A stretch of DNA of 64,000 nt from Prolixibacter sp. NT017 (GTDB lineage: Bacteria > Bacteroidota > Bacteroidia > Bacteroidales > Prolixibacteraceae): NCBI RefSeq assembly GCF_009617875.1, contig NZ_BLAV01000001.1:3472001-3536000 (forward strand), in the 5' to 3' direction. A model generated the notes under the pieces. The model saw nothing but the letters and a program-made list of their open reading frames with translations, did not search any database and was not told the DNA's origin. Shown here piece by piece: positions 1 through 11,497 of the stretch. Every line of letters begins with the position of its first letter. Within the stretch, counting starts at the first letter, position 1. The position numbers were made by a program, and so were the translations under genes.

Positions 1-135
1 CCGGCACAATACCTCGACAAATTGCTGAAGCTGACTGAAACCATGCAGTTGACAGCCAAATGTGGCTTAGGGCAGTCAGTCGCTAACTCGTTTGCATCTA
101 TTGTCGAGAACTTCCGGGAAGAGATGATCTACTAA
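1..135 (+). CDS. C-terminal end of NuoF/HndC-like NADH-binding flavoprotein subunit (partial)
   Basis: Frame 1 is open from the first base to TAA at 133-135 and encodes 44 residues. The segment KCGLGQSVANSF followed by a short helix matches the carboxyl end of NuoF/HoxF/HndC proteins, where a Cys-Ala/Gly-Leu-Gly-Gln motif carries the last ligand of the 4Fe-4S cluster. The stop lies 25 bases before hydA, so the two are probably co-transcribed and form the diaphorase and hydrogenase subunits of an NAD(P)-linked or bifurcating enzyme (inference). The domains that would decide NAD versus NADP are outside the window. Confidence 0.75.
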   Translation, partial: PAQYLDKLLKLTETMQLTAKCGLGQSVANSFASIVENFREEMIY

Positions 136-160
136 TCGTGAACCAATCAAACTGTACATC

Positions 161-1951
161 ATGACTCAAAAAGTTCAAATAAATATCAATGGTTTCCCGG
201 TAACAGTAAAACCCGGAACCACCATTTTGGAGGCTGCACGGAAAGCGAATGTCACTATTCCTACCTTGTGCTACCATAAAGACTTATGTGTGGCAGGTAA
301 CTGCCGTGTTTGCGTGGTAGAAGTGGCCGGTCAGAAACGTCTGTCAGCAGCCTGTGCCACCCCTTGTGAAGATGGGATGGATATTCTGACCAATAGTCTG
401 AAAGTAAGGAATTCCAGGAAACACATCATCGAGCTCCTGCTTTCGGAACACAACGCCGATTGTACCAAGTGTTACAAAAATGGCAAATGCGAGCTGCAAT
501 CACTGGCATCAGAATACAAGATCATGACGCAGGATTTCATCGAACTCCTGCCGTGGAAGAACTACACCATCGACATGATCTCGCCCAGTATCATCAAAGA
601 TGATAGTAAGTGTATCCGCTGTCAGCGCTGCGTGCGGACCTGTGCCGAACTTCAGGGCGTAAATGCATTGACCGTTGCTTACAAAGGCGATCATATGAAA
701 ATCTCTACGTTCTTCGAAAAACCAATGAACGATGTGGTTTGTACCAACTGCGGACAATGTGTGAACCGTTGTCCTACCGGTGCCTTGGTTGAAAAGAACT
801 ACGTGGAAGAAGTTTGGGATGCCATTTCTGATCCTAAAAAGCATGTGGTTGTTCAAACTGCCCCGGCTGTTCGTGTCGGATTGGGTGAAGACCTGGGATT
901 CGAACCGGGTAGTCGTGTTACTGGCAAAATGGTCGCGGCCCTCAAACGTTTGGGCTTTGACTCGGTACTGGATACCGATTTTACCGCCGACCTAACCATC
1001 ATGGAAGAAGGTACCGAGCTGCTTACCCGACTGAAGAAAGCGCTTGTGGATAATGATAAGGAAGTGAAACTTCCGATGGCTACTTCGTGTTCTCCGGGAT
1101 GGATCAAGTACATCGAGCACATGTATCCCGAGTATTTGCCCAACCTCTCAACCTGTAAGTCGCCTCAACAGATGTTCGGAGCATTGGCAAAAACCTATTA
1201 TGCCAAAGCACGCAATCTCGATCCTGACAAAATCGTTTCAGTTTCCATCATGCCGTGTACAGCCAAGAAATTCGAAGCTGCCCGTTCGGAAATGCACGAC
1301 AGCGGCTACCGCGATGTGGACTACGTTCTCACTACCCGTGAACTTTCCATCATGATTAAACAGGCTGGCATCGATTTCATGCAGTTGGACGACATGGAGT
1401 TCGACCGCTTAATGGGAGAATCAACTGGTGCCGGTGCCATCTTCGGTGTAACCGGTGGTGTTATGGAAGCAGCCATTCGTACTGCATACGAACTGGTTAC
1501 CGGACGCCCCGTGCCATTTGAGAACCTGAACGTCACTCCCGTAAGAGGAATGGAAGGAGTCAGGGAAGCAAGCCTTAAAATTGAGAAACCGTTGAAAGAA
1601 TGGAAATTCCTCGATGGTGTTGAACTGCGTTGTGCTATTGCTCATGGTCTCATCAATGCAAAAACGGTGATGGATGCTGTAAAAGCAGGGAAAGCCAATT
1701 TCCACTTCCTGGAAGTGATGGCCTGTCCGGGCGGTTGCCTCGGCGGCGGTGGCCAGCCCATACCAACCAACTCTGAGATCAGGGAAAAACGCGCCAAAGC
1801 CATTTATGCAGAAGACTCAGGCAAACCGATCAGGAAATCGCACGAAAATCCGGAAGTACAAAAAATCTATAAGGATTTCCTTGGCGAACCACTTGGTGAA
1901 GTATCTCATCATCTGCTTCATACAACTTACACACCGCGGGAGCGCTTCTAA
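161..1951 (+). CDS. hydA: [FeFe]-hydrogenase catalytic subunit (HydA/HndD-like, group A)
   Basis: This cytoplasmic iron-only hydrogenase interconverts protons and H2. Its 596 residues show, in order: a 2Fe-2S ferredoxin-like domain (Cys37, 48, 51, 65), a His-Cys3 cluster (His97, Cys101, 104, 110), two 4Fe-4S clusters (Cys151, 154, 157, 161 and Cys194, 197, 200, 204), and the H-cluster domain with L1 TSCSPGW (Cys310), L2 MPCTAKKFE (Cys366) and L3 ending ACPGGCLGGGGQP (Cys522, Cys526). A short tail follows that resembles the small-subunit domain. Length and architecture fit NAD(P)-linked HndD-type enzymes. The residue after the L1 cysteine is Ser311, where many enzymes have the proton-relay Cys. 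It lies directly behind a NuoF-like gene and upstream of hydG. Confidence 0.96.
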   Translation: MTQKVQININGFPVTVKPGTTILEAARKANVTIPTLCYHKDLCVAGNCRVCVVEVAGQKRLSAACATPCEDGMDILTNSLKVRNSRKHIIELLLSEHNADCTKCYKNGKCELQSLASEYKIMTQDFIELLPWKNYTIDMISPSIIKDDSKCIRCQRCVRTCAELQGVNALTVAYKGDHMKISTFFEKPMNDVVCTNCGQCVNRCPTGALVEKNYVEEVWDAISDPKKHVVVQTAPAVRVGLGEDLGFEPGSRVTGKMVAALKRLGFDSVLDTDFTADLTIMEEGTELLTRLKKALVDNDKEVKLPMATSCSPGWIKYIEHMYPEYLPNLSTCKSPQQMFGALAKTYYAKARNLDPDKIVSVSIMPCTAKKFEAARSEMHDSGYRDVDYVLTTRELSIMIKQAGIDFMQLDDMEFDRLMGESTGAGAIFGVTGGVMEAAIRTAYELVTGRPVPFENLNVTPVRGMEGVREASLKIEKPLKEWKFLDGVELRCAIAHGLINAKTVMDAVKAGKANFHFLEVMACPGGCLGGGGQPIPTNSEIREKRAKAIYAEDSGKPIRKSHENPEVQKIYKDFLGEPLGEVSHHLLHTTYTPRERF

Positions 1952-1975
1952 TCTCGTGTCATTGATTTAACATCT

Positions 1976-2010
1976 AAACCCCTGGTTGTCGTCCGACCGG
2001 GGTTTTTACT
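1976..2010 (+). terminator. Rho-independent terminator after hydA
   Basis: AAACCCC (1976-1982) pairs with GGGGTTT (1999-2005) and is followed by further T residues. It starts 25 bases after the hydA stop, so hydA ends its transcript before hydG. Confidence 0.8.
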
Positions 2011-2091
2011 TTTGTAAACAACTATTTCCGGATGAGTCGAAAACCTGTCAAAAATCTTATAATGAGACCGCTTTTCGTGATTCCGGTCATG

Positions 2092-2121
2092 CTGTTCTCA
2101 CCGGGGAAATATATACCTTTG
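2092..2121 (+). promoter_or_regulatory. Bacteroidota-type promoter for hydG
   Basis: A perfect -7 box TACCTTTG at 2114-2121 is preceded after 19 bases by CTG at 2092-2094, one mismatch from the TTG of the -33 element. The hydG ATG follows 20 bases after the -7 box, which implies a very short leader. Confidence 0.65.
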
Positions 2122-2141
2122 TCTTATAAAACCAACCAATC

Positions 2142-3650
2142 ATGCAGTATCAGACAGCGGCAGAGTGGAAGAAAGAAGTTATTGTCAGGGACGAAATTGA
2201 TAAGTACCTGATTGACGGGAAAGATTTTATTGATGAGGAAAAAATTCATACACAAATCGCGAATGGCAAAAATCCTGATCCGGAATACATTCGGCAGATT
2301 TTGCAGAAATCACTCTCGATAAAAACACTTGCCCCGGAGGAAACTGCCGCCCTCCTCAATGTTGAATCGCCCGAGTTATGGGACGAAATCAATGAAGCAG
2401 CGCTCCTGGTAAAGAAAAAAGTTTACGATAATCGCATCGTATTTTTTGCACCGCTCTATTGTTCCAACCTTTGTGTTAACAATTGCGAATATTGTGGTTT
2501 CCGTGAAGAAAACTGCGATGAAAAAAGGCGCATTCTTACCCAGGACGAAATACGCAAAGAAACGGAATCAGTCATCGACGAAGGTCACAAACGATTAATC
2601 CTGGTCTTCGGTGAACATCCGCGTTCGGATGTCGACTACATGGTCGATACCATTAATACGGTTTATTCCGTTTACCGCGATGCCCCGGTTTCGGGCCGGG
2701 AAGCCAATATCCGCCGGGTAAATATCAATGCCGCTCCGATGAGCTCAGCCAAGCTGAAAAGATTGAAGGACGCGGGAATCGGTACTTACCAGGTTTTCCA
2801 GGAAACGTATCACCACGAAACATACAGCAAAGTACATCCGGCGAATACGCTGAAAGGCGATTACCGCTGGCGACTTTATGCGCTTCACCGGGCGATGGAT
2901 GCAGGCCTCGATGATGTGGCTATTGGCGCATTATTTGGTCTCTACGACTGGCGTTTTGAAGTAATGGGATTGCTTTACCACACCATCGATTTGGAAAACC
3001 GTTTCGGTGTAGGACCGCATACCATTTCGTTCCCGAGAATTACACCGGCATCTGGTTCTTCGTTGAGCAATAACCTGCCACATCAGGTTTCGGATGAAGA
3101 TTTCAAGAAACTGGTAGCTGTTTTGAGGTTATCGGTTCCGACTGCCGGTTTAATCGTTACCGCCCGCGAACAACCCGAACTGAAGAAAGAGGTTATCAAC
3201 CTGGGCTGTACCCAGACCGATGCTTCCACCCGCATTGGAATCGGTGCTTATTCCGACCAGAAAACAGAAGAGGATTTGGATAAGAAGCAATTCACCATTG
3301 GTGACCCACGCGACCTGGACGATGTGATATGCGAGGTAGCGGAAATGGGATATATTTCTTCGTTCTGCACGGCAGGTTACCGTTGTGGAAGAACCGGTGA
3401 AACCATTATGGGGATGCTCAGTCACTGCGTGGAAGGAAAGTTCTGCAAATTGAATGCGGTATTAACCTTCCGGGAATACCTGAATGATTATGCTTCGCCG
3501 AAAACCAAAGCCATAGGTGAAGAACTGATTTTAAAAGAGATTGCTGAAATTGAAGCAGAACCCTATTTTAGCAGTCGCCCACACCTGATGGAGAAGTTCA
3601 GGGCAGAATACAAAGATATTCTGTTGGGAAAAAGAGATTTGTATCTCTGA
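2142..3650 (+). CDS. hydG: [FeFe]-hydrogenase maturation radical SAM enzyme HydG (tyrosine lyase)
   Basis: HydG cleaves tyrosine to give CO and CN- and builds the Fe(CO)2CN synthon of the H-cluster. The 502 residues begin with the family N-terminal helical part and carry the radical SAM motif CVNNCEYC (Cys111, 115, 118). The carboxyl region has the family motif region CTAGYRCGRTGE from residue 409 and a Cys at 435. The auxiliary-cluster motif in HydG is CX2CX22C. Here the first (409) and last (435) cysteines are in place, but the second position is Gly412, with an extra Cys415 three residues later. Whether Cys415 substitutes is unknown. The gene has its own promoter and terminator. HydE is encoded 13.6 kb away and hydF is not in the window. 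Confidence 0.95.
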   Translation: MQYQTAAEWKKEVIVRDEIDKYLIDGKDFIDEEKIHTQIANGKNPDPEYIRQILQKSLSIKTLAPEETAALLNVESPELWDEINEAALLVKKKVYDNRIVFFAPLYCSNLCVNNCEYCGFREENCDEKRRILTQDEIRKETESVIDEGHKRLILVFGEHPRSDVDYMVDTINTVYSVYRDAPVSGREANIRRVNINAAPMSSAKLKRLKDAGIGTYQVFQETYHHETYSKVHPANTLKGDYRWRLYALHRAMDAGLDDVAIGALFGLYDWRFEVMGLLYHTIDLENRFGVGPHTISFPRITPASGSSLSNNLPHQVSDEDFKKLVAVLRLSVPTAGLIVTAREQPELKKEVINLGCTQTDASTRIGIGAYSDQKTEEDLDKKQFTIGDPRDLDDVICEVAEMGYISSFCTAGYRCGRTGETIMGMLSHCVEGKFCKLNAVLTFREYLNDYASPKTKAIGEELILKEIAEIEAEPYFSSRPHLMEKFRAEYKDILLGKRDLYL

Positions 3651-3679
3651 CATTTTGGAATTAACATTTCAACCTCATA

Positions 3680-3716
3680 CAAGCCGCCGGACTATGTTTC
3701 GGCGGTTTTCTTTTTT
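3680..3716 (+). terminator. Rho-independent terminator after hydG
   Basis: AAGCCGCCG (3681-3689) pairs with CGGCGG and following T residues (3700-3707), then a run TTTTCTTTTTT. It starts 30 bases after the hydG stop. Confidence 0.85.
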
Positions 3717-3867
3717 CATGTAAAGGGTAAAACACGGACTGTTCAGCTTATTTTGCCATCTGCTTTTTGTTATCCTTACAATCTCAAGACACTGGTTTCA
3801 AAGCTCATATCGCAGACAAAATTTTACTTTACTCAACATAAAGTCAAGATTTTATCATTGATTAATG

Positions 3868-3875
3868 TAAATTTG
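3868..3875 (+). promoter_or_regulatory. -7 promoter box for cold-shock gene
   Basis: TAAATTTG matches TAnnTTTG and lies 27 bases before the ATG. No convincing TTG is seen at the expected upstream distance, so only the -7 element is called. Confidence 0.4.
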
Positions 3876-3902
3876 TTACAAGTACATTATCAACTAAAAA
3901 TT

Positions 3903-4094
3903 ATGAACAAAGGAACAGTTAAGTTCTTTAACAGAACCAAAGGCTTTGGTTTTATTAAAGACGCAGAATCAGACAATGAGTATTTTGTCCATGTAACCGG
4001 ATTGATCGACGAAATACAAGAAAACGATGAAGTTACTTTCGAACTGAAAGAAGGTAAAAAAGGTTTGAATGCAGTAAATGTTAAACTACTATAG
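3903..4094 (+). CDS. Cold-shock domain protein (CspA family)
   Basis: The 63-residue protein is a single cold-shock domain, a small beta-barrel that binds single-stranded RNA or DNA and acts as an RNA chaperone. The RNP1-like motif KGFGFI (about residues 13-18) and RNP2-like YFVH (residues 27-30) are both present. The start at 3903 gives the usual family length; an in-frame extension upstream is not part of the domain and reads through the promoter region. It stands alone between two terminators. No temperature-responsive leader could be proven from sequence. Confidence 0.92.
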   Translation: MNKGTVKFFNRTKGFGFIKDAESDNEYFVHVTGLIDEIQENDEVTFELKEGKKGLNAVNVKLL

Positions 4095-4120
4095 TTTATT
4101 TCATTTCAGAACAACTTCAA

Positions 4121-4153
4121 TGCCCCTGCTCAAAAAGCGGGGCTTTCTTTTGT
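4121..4153 (+). terminator. Rho-independent terminator after cold-shock gene
   Basis: GCCCC (4122-4126) pairs with GGGGC (4139-4143), followed by TTTCTTTTG. The hairpin begins 28 bases after the stop codon. Confidence 0.75.
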
Positions 4154-4385
4154 AAAAAAACAGCTCCTCTTTCACCAAAAGGGGCTGCTCTGTTTCAGAC
4201 TAACTTTGCTGTTACGGCAAAACTACAAACCTATTTTGAATTTATGCTTTCAACCTCCTCCTGAGAGTGGAATAGTCTGGGATTTATCTTACAATCACAA
4301 CTATATCAGTTTTTATTGAATTGGTCATAAGTCTGACCTACCCGTTTACTTAACGGGCAAGCCGGACCCGTTTCAATCTGAACCT

Positions 4386-4604
4386 TCACTTCGCCTCTTT
4401 ATGATGTAAGGTTCTGAAAACCTGAAAAACGAACATCGATGCAGCTATAATTCCCACCAATAACGCAAGCCTGCAATATGTGCCACAGAAATAATCATAC
4501 CCTGCTCCACACATTGACGAAATACATCCAATCAGGACCATTGCTACATAATAAACGAAGGCCAAAGTCCCCAATCCAAATAATATGGTTAGCAATTTGT
4601 TCAT
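4386..4604 (-). CDS. Small two-helix membrane protein, unknown function
   Basis: The 72-residue product has two hydrophobic segments (about residues 4-26 and 46-62) separated by a cysteine-rich loop with CISSMCGAGYDYFCGTYC. I do not recognise the family. It is transcribed away from the neighbouring Crp/Fnr gene, with a 99-base gap that contains a perfect CRP-like palindrome. Shared control is therefore plausible. It could be a chance frame, but its hydropathy pattern and divergent position favour a real gene. Confidence 0.5.
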   Translation of the reverse strand: MNKLLTILFGLGTLAFVYYVAMVLIGCISSMCGAGYDYFCGTYCRLALLVGIIAASMFVFQVFRTLHHKEAK

Positions 4605-4654
4605 AAACTTTGTTCTTATTATAAATTTATGACCTTACGTTTAATGATACAGCA

Positions 4655-4685
4655 TTGACTTTGTGAGAGTTCTCCCGTAACTTTG
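4655..4685 (+). promoter_or_regulatory. Promoter of the Crp/Fnr-family gene
   Basis: TTG (4655-4657), 20 bases, then TAACTTTG (4678-4685), a full match to the Bacteroidota -33/-7 pattern. The last two bases of the -7 box overlap the palindromic operator at 4684-4699. If transcription starts about 5-7 bases later, the first ATG at 4704 has a leader of only about a dozen bases. Confidence 0.65.
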
Positions 4686-4699
4686 TGAAATATTTCACA
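4684..4699. promoter_or_regulatory. CRP-type operator, perfect 16-bp palindrome
   Basis: TGTGAAATATTTCACA reads identically on both strands and has the TGTGA-N6-TCACA form of CRP-family sites. It covers the predicted transcription start of the adjacent regulator gene, a position typical of repression. The adjacent protein has the recognition-helix sequence SRESVSK, close to the SRETVGR of E. coli CRP that reads TGTGA. Confidence 0.7.
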
Positions 4700-4703
4700 G
4701 CTT

Positions 4704-5411
4704 ATGAGAAAGCCTGCCTTTTCTACCCGGATGCTGCGCAACTGTACACTTTGTTGTGAAAAATCATGTGCCGCCATGACCCTGGAGCACAATGAACTAC
4801 AGCTTTTGGGAGAAAATTGTAGTGAAGGCATTTTCCGAAAAGGCGAAGAAATCCTTTCGGAAGGCTCACTTACCTCGCATATCATTTACCTGCAATCTGG
4901 CTTGGTGAAAGAATACATAAAAAGCGGCGATCAACCGGAATGCATTGTCCAGATTATACAAAATCATGCTTATCTTGGATTACCATCTCTATTTGGCGAC
5001 CGTGTGAATCATTATTCTTATGCAGCTTTAACGGATGTGGCCGTTTGCTTTATAGACGTAGCTATTTTCAAACAATTTATCCTCGACAACGGAAAATTTG
5101 CTTTCGAAATACTCTCGACGGTGAGCCGGGACAGCCTAACCAATTACCATCGCTTCATCAGTCAGGGACAGAAAAAAATCTACGGAAAATTGGCCGACAC
5201 TTTGCTCTATTTCTCAAAAGCCATATTCCGCTCCAATCGCTTCCGCCTGCCACTAAACCGAAATGAAATTTCCTACCTCATCGGTACCAGTAGAGAGAGC
5301 GTTTCCAAACAATTGAACAGTTTTGTCCGTGACGGCATCATCAGTCTTCGCCGAAGAGAGATTATTATAAACGAGCCGGAAAAACTGGAACAAATCAGCC
5401 GATTAGGATAG
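4704..5411 (+). CDS. Crp/Fnr-family transcription regulator with N-terminal cysteine cluster
   Basis: The 235-residue protein has a cyclic-nucleotide-binding-type beta-barrel (about 35-140), a dimer helix and a winged HTH (about 165-230) with recognition segment SRESVSK. Near the start lie Cys14, Cys17, Cys18 and Cys22, with Cys115 in the barrel. This recalls FNR, which holds an oxygen-labile 4Fe-4S cluster with three N-terminal Cys and one central Cys, but the spacing is not identical, so cluster binding is inference. An alternative start at 4731 keeps the cysteines and would give a longer leader. A perfect palindrome over its promoter suggests autoregulation. The regulated genes may include the divergent membrane protein. 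Confidence 0.88.
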   Translation: MRKPAFSTRMLRNCTLCCEKSCAAMTLEHNELQLLGENCSEGIFRKGEEILSEGSLTSHIIYLQSGLVKEYIKSGDQPECIVQIIQNHAYLGLPSLFGDRVNHYSYAALTDVAVCFIDVAIFKQFILDNGKFAFEILSTVSRDSLTNYHRFISQGQKKIYGKLADTLLYFSKAIFRSNRFRLPLNRNEISYLIGTSRESVSKQLNSFVRDGIISLRRREIIINEPEKLEQISRLG

Positions 5412-5529
5412 TCGCCTCCATCCCCGCGTCTTTGTAATCATTCTAGTTTAATGTATCTTATGCAGGAATTTCAATATGACAGACCTGAGTGACATTTCGT
5501 ATAAGTCTCAACCACACTAATTTGCACAA

Positions 5530-7161
5530 ATGAAAAGAAGAAGCTTTTTCAAAACAGCCGCCATTGGCGGGGCAGCGTTCACACTTTCTCCATTGGCTGC
5601 CTGCGATGAAAAAAACAACCAGGCTGCATCATCGACCTCCGATTACACTCAGTTTGACCTGAATGAAGTAACGGTAGCGCAACTCCGGCAAAAGATGAAA
5701 AGCGGAGAGCTCACAGCCGAACAATTGACGAACAAATATCTGAAACGAATCAAAGAAGTCGACCAAAGTGGCCCGACACTTCGCACCGTTATTGAATTGA
5801 ATCCGGATGCTGTTGCCATTGCCCGGAAAATGGATGAAGAACGGAAAGCTGGAAAACTGAGAGGCCCGTTACATGGTATCCCTATTCTGATTAAAGACAA
5901 CATTGATACCGGTGACAAAATGCAAACAACGGCCGGTTCGCTGGCCTTGGAAGGCAATCGTACCCAAAACGACGCGTTCATTGTTTCGAAGCTTCGTGAA
6001 GCCGGTGCCGTATTGTTGGGAAAAACCAACCTCAGTGAATGGGCCAACTTCCGTTCAAATCACTCATCAAGTGGATGGAGTGGACGCGGCGGACAAACTT
6101 GTAACCCTTACGTGACTGATCGTTCTCCCTGTGGTTCCAGTTCCGGTTCCGGTGCAGGGGTTTCGGCTAACTTTAGTGCCATCGCCATTGGAACCGAAAC
6201 CGATGGTTCCATTGTTTGTCCTTCCGGGATAAACGGCGTGGTGGGTATCAAGCCCACTGTCGGCCTCTGGTCACGTCATGGTATCATTCCAATCTCGCAC
6301 AGTCAGGACACGGCCGGCCCGATGGCCCGCACTGTTACCGACGCCGCGACTCTGCTGGGACCGTTGGTTGGTGACGATGCTAACGACAGAGCCACGATGA
6401 ATGCTTCCAAATGGAAAGGAACCGATTACACCCAGTTTCTCGATAAGAATGGCTTAAACGGTGCCAGAATCGGCATCGTAAAAGATTACTGCGGTTTTAG
6501 CGACGATGTGGATGCACTCATGAAACAGGCCATGGACGCCATGAAGCAACAAGGAGCAGAGCTGGTTGAACTGGAGCCGATGAAAGATCACGACCAGTGG
6601 TCGAAAGCCGAATGGACGGTTCTGGTGTATGAGTTCAAAAACGACCTGAACAAATACCTGGCTGAACATCCGGAAGCTCCGAGGAAAAATCTGAAAGAGC
6701 TGATTGAATTCAATAAGCAAAATAGCAGAAAAGAGCTGCAGTGGTTTGACCAGAGTATCTTTATCACGGCGGAAGAGAAAACTCCTTCGGAAGAAGAATA
6801 CATGAACGCGCTCAAACTGACCAAAACGCTTCCGGCAAAATATATCGACAGCAACATCAAAGAGCATAACCTGAATGCGCTGATTGCTCCGACGAATGGC
6901 CCGTCATGGACCATCGACCGGGTGAATGGTGACCATTTTGGTGGTGGAAGCTCAGATCTGGCTGCCGTTTCGGGGTATCCGAGCATTACTGTTCCGGCCG
7001 GATTTGTACACGAACTGCCCATCGGTTTATCCTTTATCGGAACTGCGTGGTCAGAACCGGAACTGATCAAACTGGCTTATTCTTTCGAGCAGGCTACTAA
7101 ATTAAGGCAGGCTCCAAAGTTTATTCCGTCGTTGTTAAACCAGATGGGGTTTCGGGGATGA
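5530..7161 (+). CDS. Exported amidase-signature hydrolase (Tat-like lipoprotein)
   Basis: The 543-residue protein belongs to the amidase signature family, which hydrolyses C-N amide bonds with a Ser-cisSer-Lys triad. The Lys lies in PILIKDNIDT (about residue 122). The glycine/serine-rich signature with GSSSGSGAGVSA (about 200-211) carries the cis-Ser, and GTETDGSIVCPSG further on carries the nucleophile Ser. The N-terminus KRRSFFKTAA resembles a twin-arginine signal, and LAAC at about residues 22-25 is a lipobox, so a membrane-anchored lipoprotein outside the cytoplasm is likely. The substrate is unknown; peptide amides or small amides are possible. It stands alone and faces the beta-galactosidase gene across a shared terminator. 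Confidence 0.9.
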   Translation: MKRRSFFKTAAIGGAAFTLSPLAACDEKNNQAASSTSDYTQFDLNEVTVAQLRQKMKSGELTAEQLTNKYLKRIKEVDQSGPTLRTVIELNPDAVAIARKMDEERKAGKLRGPLHGIPILIKDNIDTGDKMQTTAGSLALEGNRTQNDAFIVSKLREAGAVLLGKTNLSEWANFRSNHSSSGWSGRGGQTCNPYVTDRSPCGSSSGSGAGVSANFSAIAIGTETDGSIVCPSGINGVVGIKPTVGLWSRHGIIPISHSQDTAGPMARTVTDAATLLGPLVGDDANDRATMNASKWKGTDYTQFLDKNGLNGARIGIVKDYCGFSDDVDALMKQAMDAMKQQGAELVELEPMKDHDQWSKAEWTVLVYEFKNDLNKYLAEHPEAPRKNLKELIEFNKQNSRKELQWFDQSIFITAEEKTPSEEEYMNALKLTKTLPAKYIDSNIKEHNLNALIAPTNGPSWTIDRVNGDHFGGGSSDLAAVSGYPSITVPAGFVHELPIGLSFIGTAWSEPELIKLAYSFEQATKLRQAPKFIPSLLNQMGFRG

Positions 7162-7203
7162 ATATCGAAATGCGATAGTTTTCCGCTTTGTGGAGAGAGC
7201 TTA

Positions 7204-7261
7204 TTGAAAATTTCAACGACGCCAATCGGCGCGGCGGGAACCTGTTGAAAATTTCAACGAC
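7204..7261. repeat. Direct repeat of a 17-bp unit containing a palindrome
   Basis: TTGAAAATTTCAACGAC occurs at 7204-7220 and again at 7245-7261, 41 bases apart. Each copy contains TTGAAA-A-TTTCAA, a perfect odd palindrome. A weaker third trace (CTGAAAAATGGCA) follows near 7286. The spacing suggests the remains of a tandem duplication of a roughly 41-bp unit in the 3' region between convergent genes. Confidence 0.6.
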
Positions 7262-7341
7262 ACCAAATCATCGGTAACGGATCTACTGAAAAATGGCAGA
7301 ATCATCCGGGCCAGCGCACGCTTGCCGATTATCCATAAAAA

Positions 7342-7378
7342 AAACTCCCGACCATAACGGCTCGGGAGTTTTCTGTTT
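7342..7378. terminator. Bidirectional terminator between convergent genes
   Basis: ACTCCCGA (7344-7351) pairs with TCGGGAGT (7362-7369), flanked by A residues on the left and TTTTCTGTTTTT on the right. It serves the amidase gene on the plus strand and the beta-galactosidase gene on the minus strand. Confidence 0.85.
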
Positions 7379-7395
7379 TTATTAAACTTGATTTA

Positions 7396-11039
<3,644 letters not shown>

Positions 11040-11387
11040 TTAAGCGTATAAAGAATAGTCGTATCCGGCTTCGCCACAGGCATCGCATCTGTTAGCGCAG
11101 GTTTCACACAAGGCAAGTACGTCATACGAGCAGTTATTCTCAAGGATATCCAGTGGATTTAGATTACTTCTGCTTCCTCTGATGTTTTCTTTCGACGACT
11201 GATTCAGCTCTGGCAGTGTCAGGACCGTAACCGGTTGTTGTCGACTCTCCTGATAGTACTTTCCAAAATCGGTGTAAGTAGATACGTCAATGCCGGTGGT
11301 CTCGAGGTTCAACAATAGCTTCTCCTGAGAAAATGCAGAAGTGGTGAAAACGCTCAAAATAAAGAGAATGAAGACAATTGTTCTCAT
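11040..11387 (-). CDS. Small secreted protein with cysteine-rich C-terminus, unknown function
   Basis: The 115-residue product begins with a Sec signal peptide (about residues 1-20, cleavage after SAFS). A low-complexity middle follows, and the tail is CETCANRCDACGEAGYDYSLY, with five cysteines in the last 31 residues counting the one in NNCSYD. No lipobox and no known domain are seen. The closely spaced cysteines could bind metal or form disulfides outside the cytoplasm. It lies 110 bases downstream of the PLP-enzyme gene on the same strand. I do not recognise the family. Confidence 0.6.
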   Translation of the reverse strand: MRTIVFILFILSVFTTSAFSQEKLLLNLETTGIDVSTYTDFGKYYQESRQQPVTVLTLPELNQSSKENIRGSRSNLNPLDILENNCSYDVLALCETCANRCDACGEAGYDYSLYA

Positions 11388-11497
11388 GGTGGTTAGTTTA
11401 ACATTCGGGATACTTCAGGGGGATACCTATACCATCAAGATATCTTCCTCCCTGAAACCGTTGTACCAATCTTCATGGTAGATGCAAATTAGTCAAA

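Noticed and set aside
4148..4190. Second hairpin after the cold-shock gene terminator (CAGCTCCT with AGGGGCTG)
   Set aside because: The pairing has mismatches and no T run follows, so it is not called as a separate terminator.
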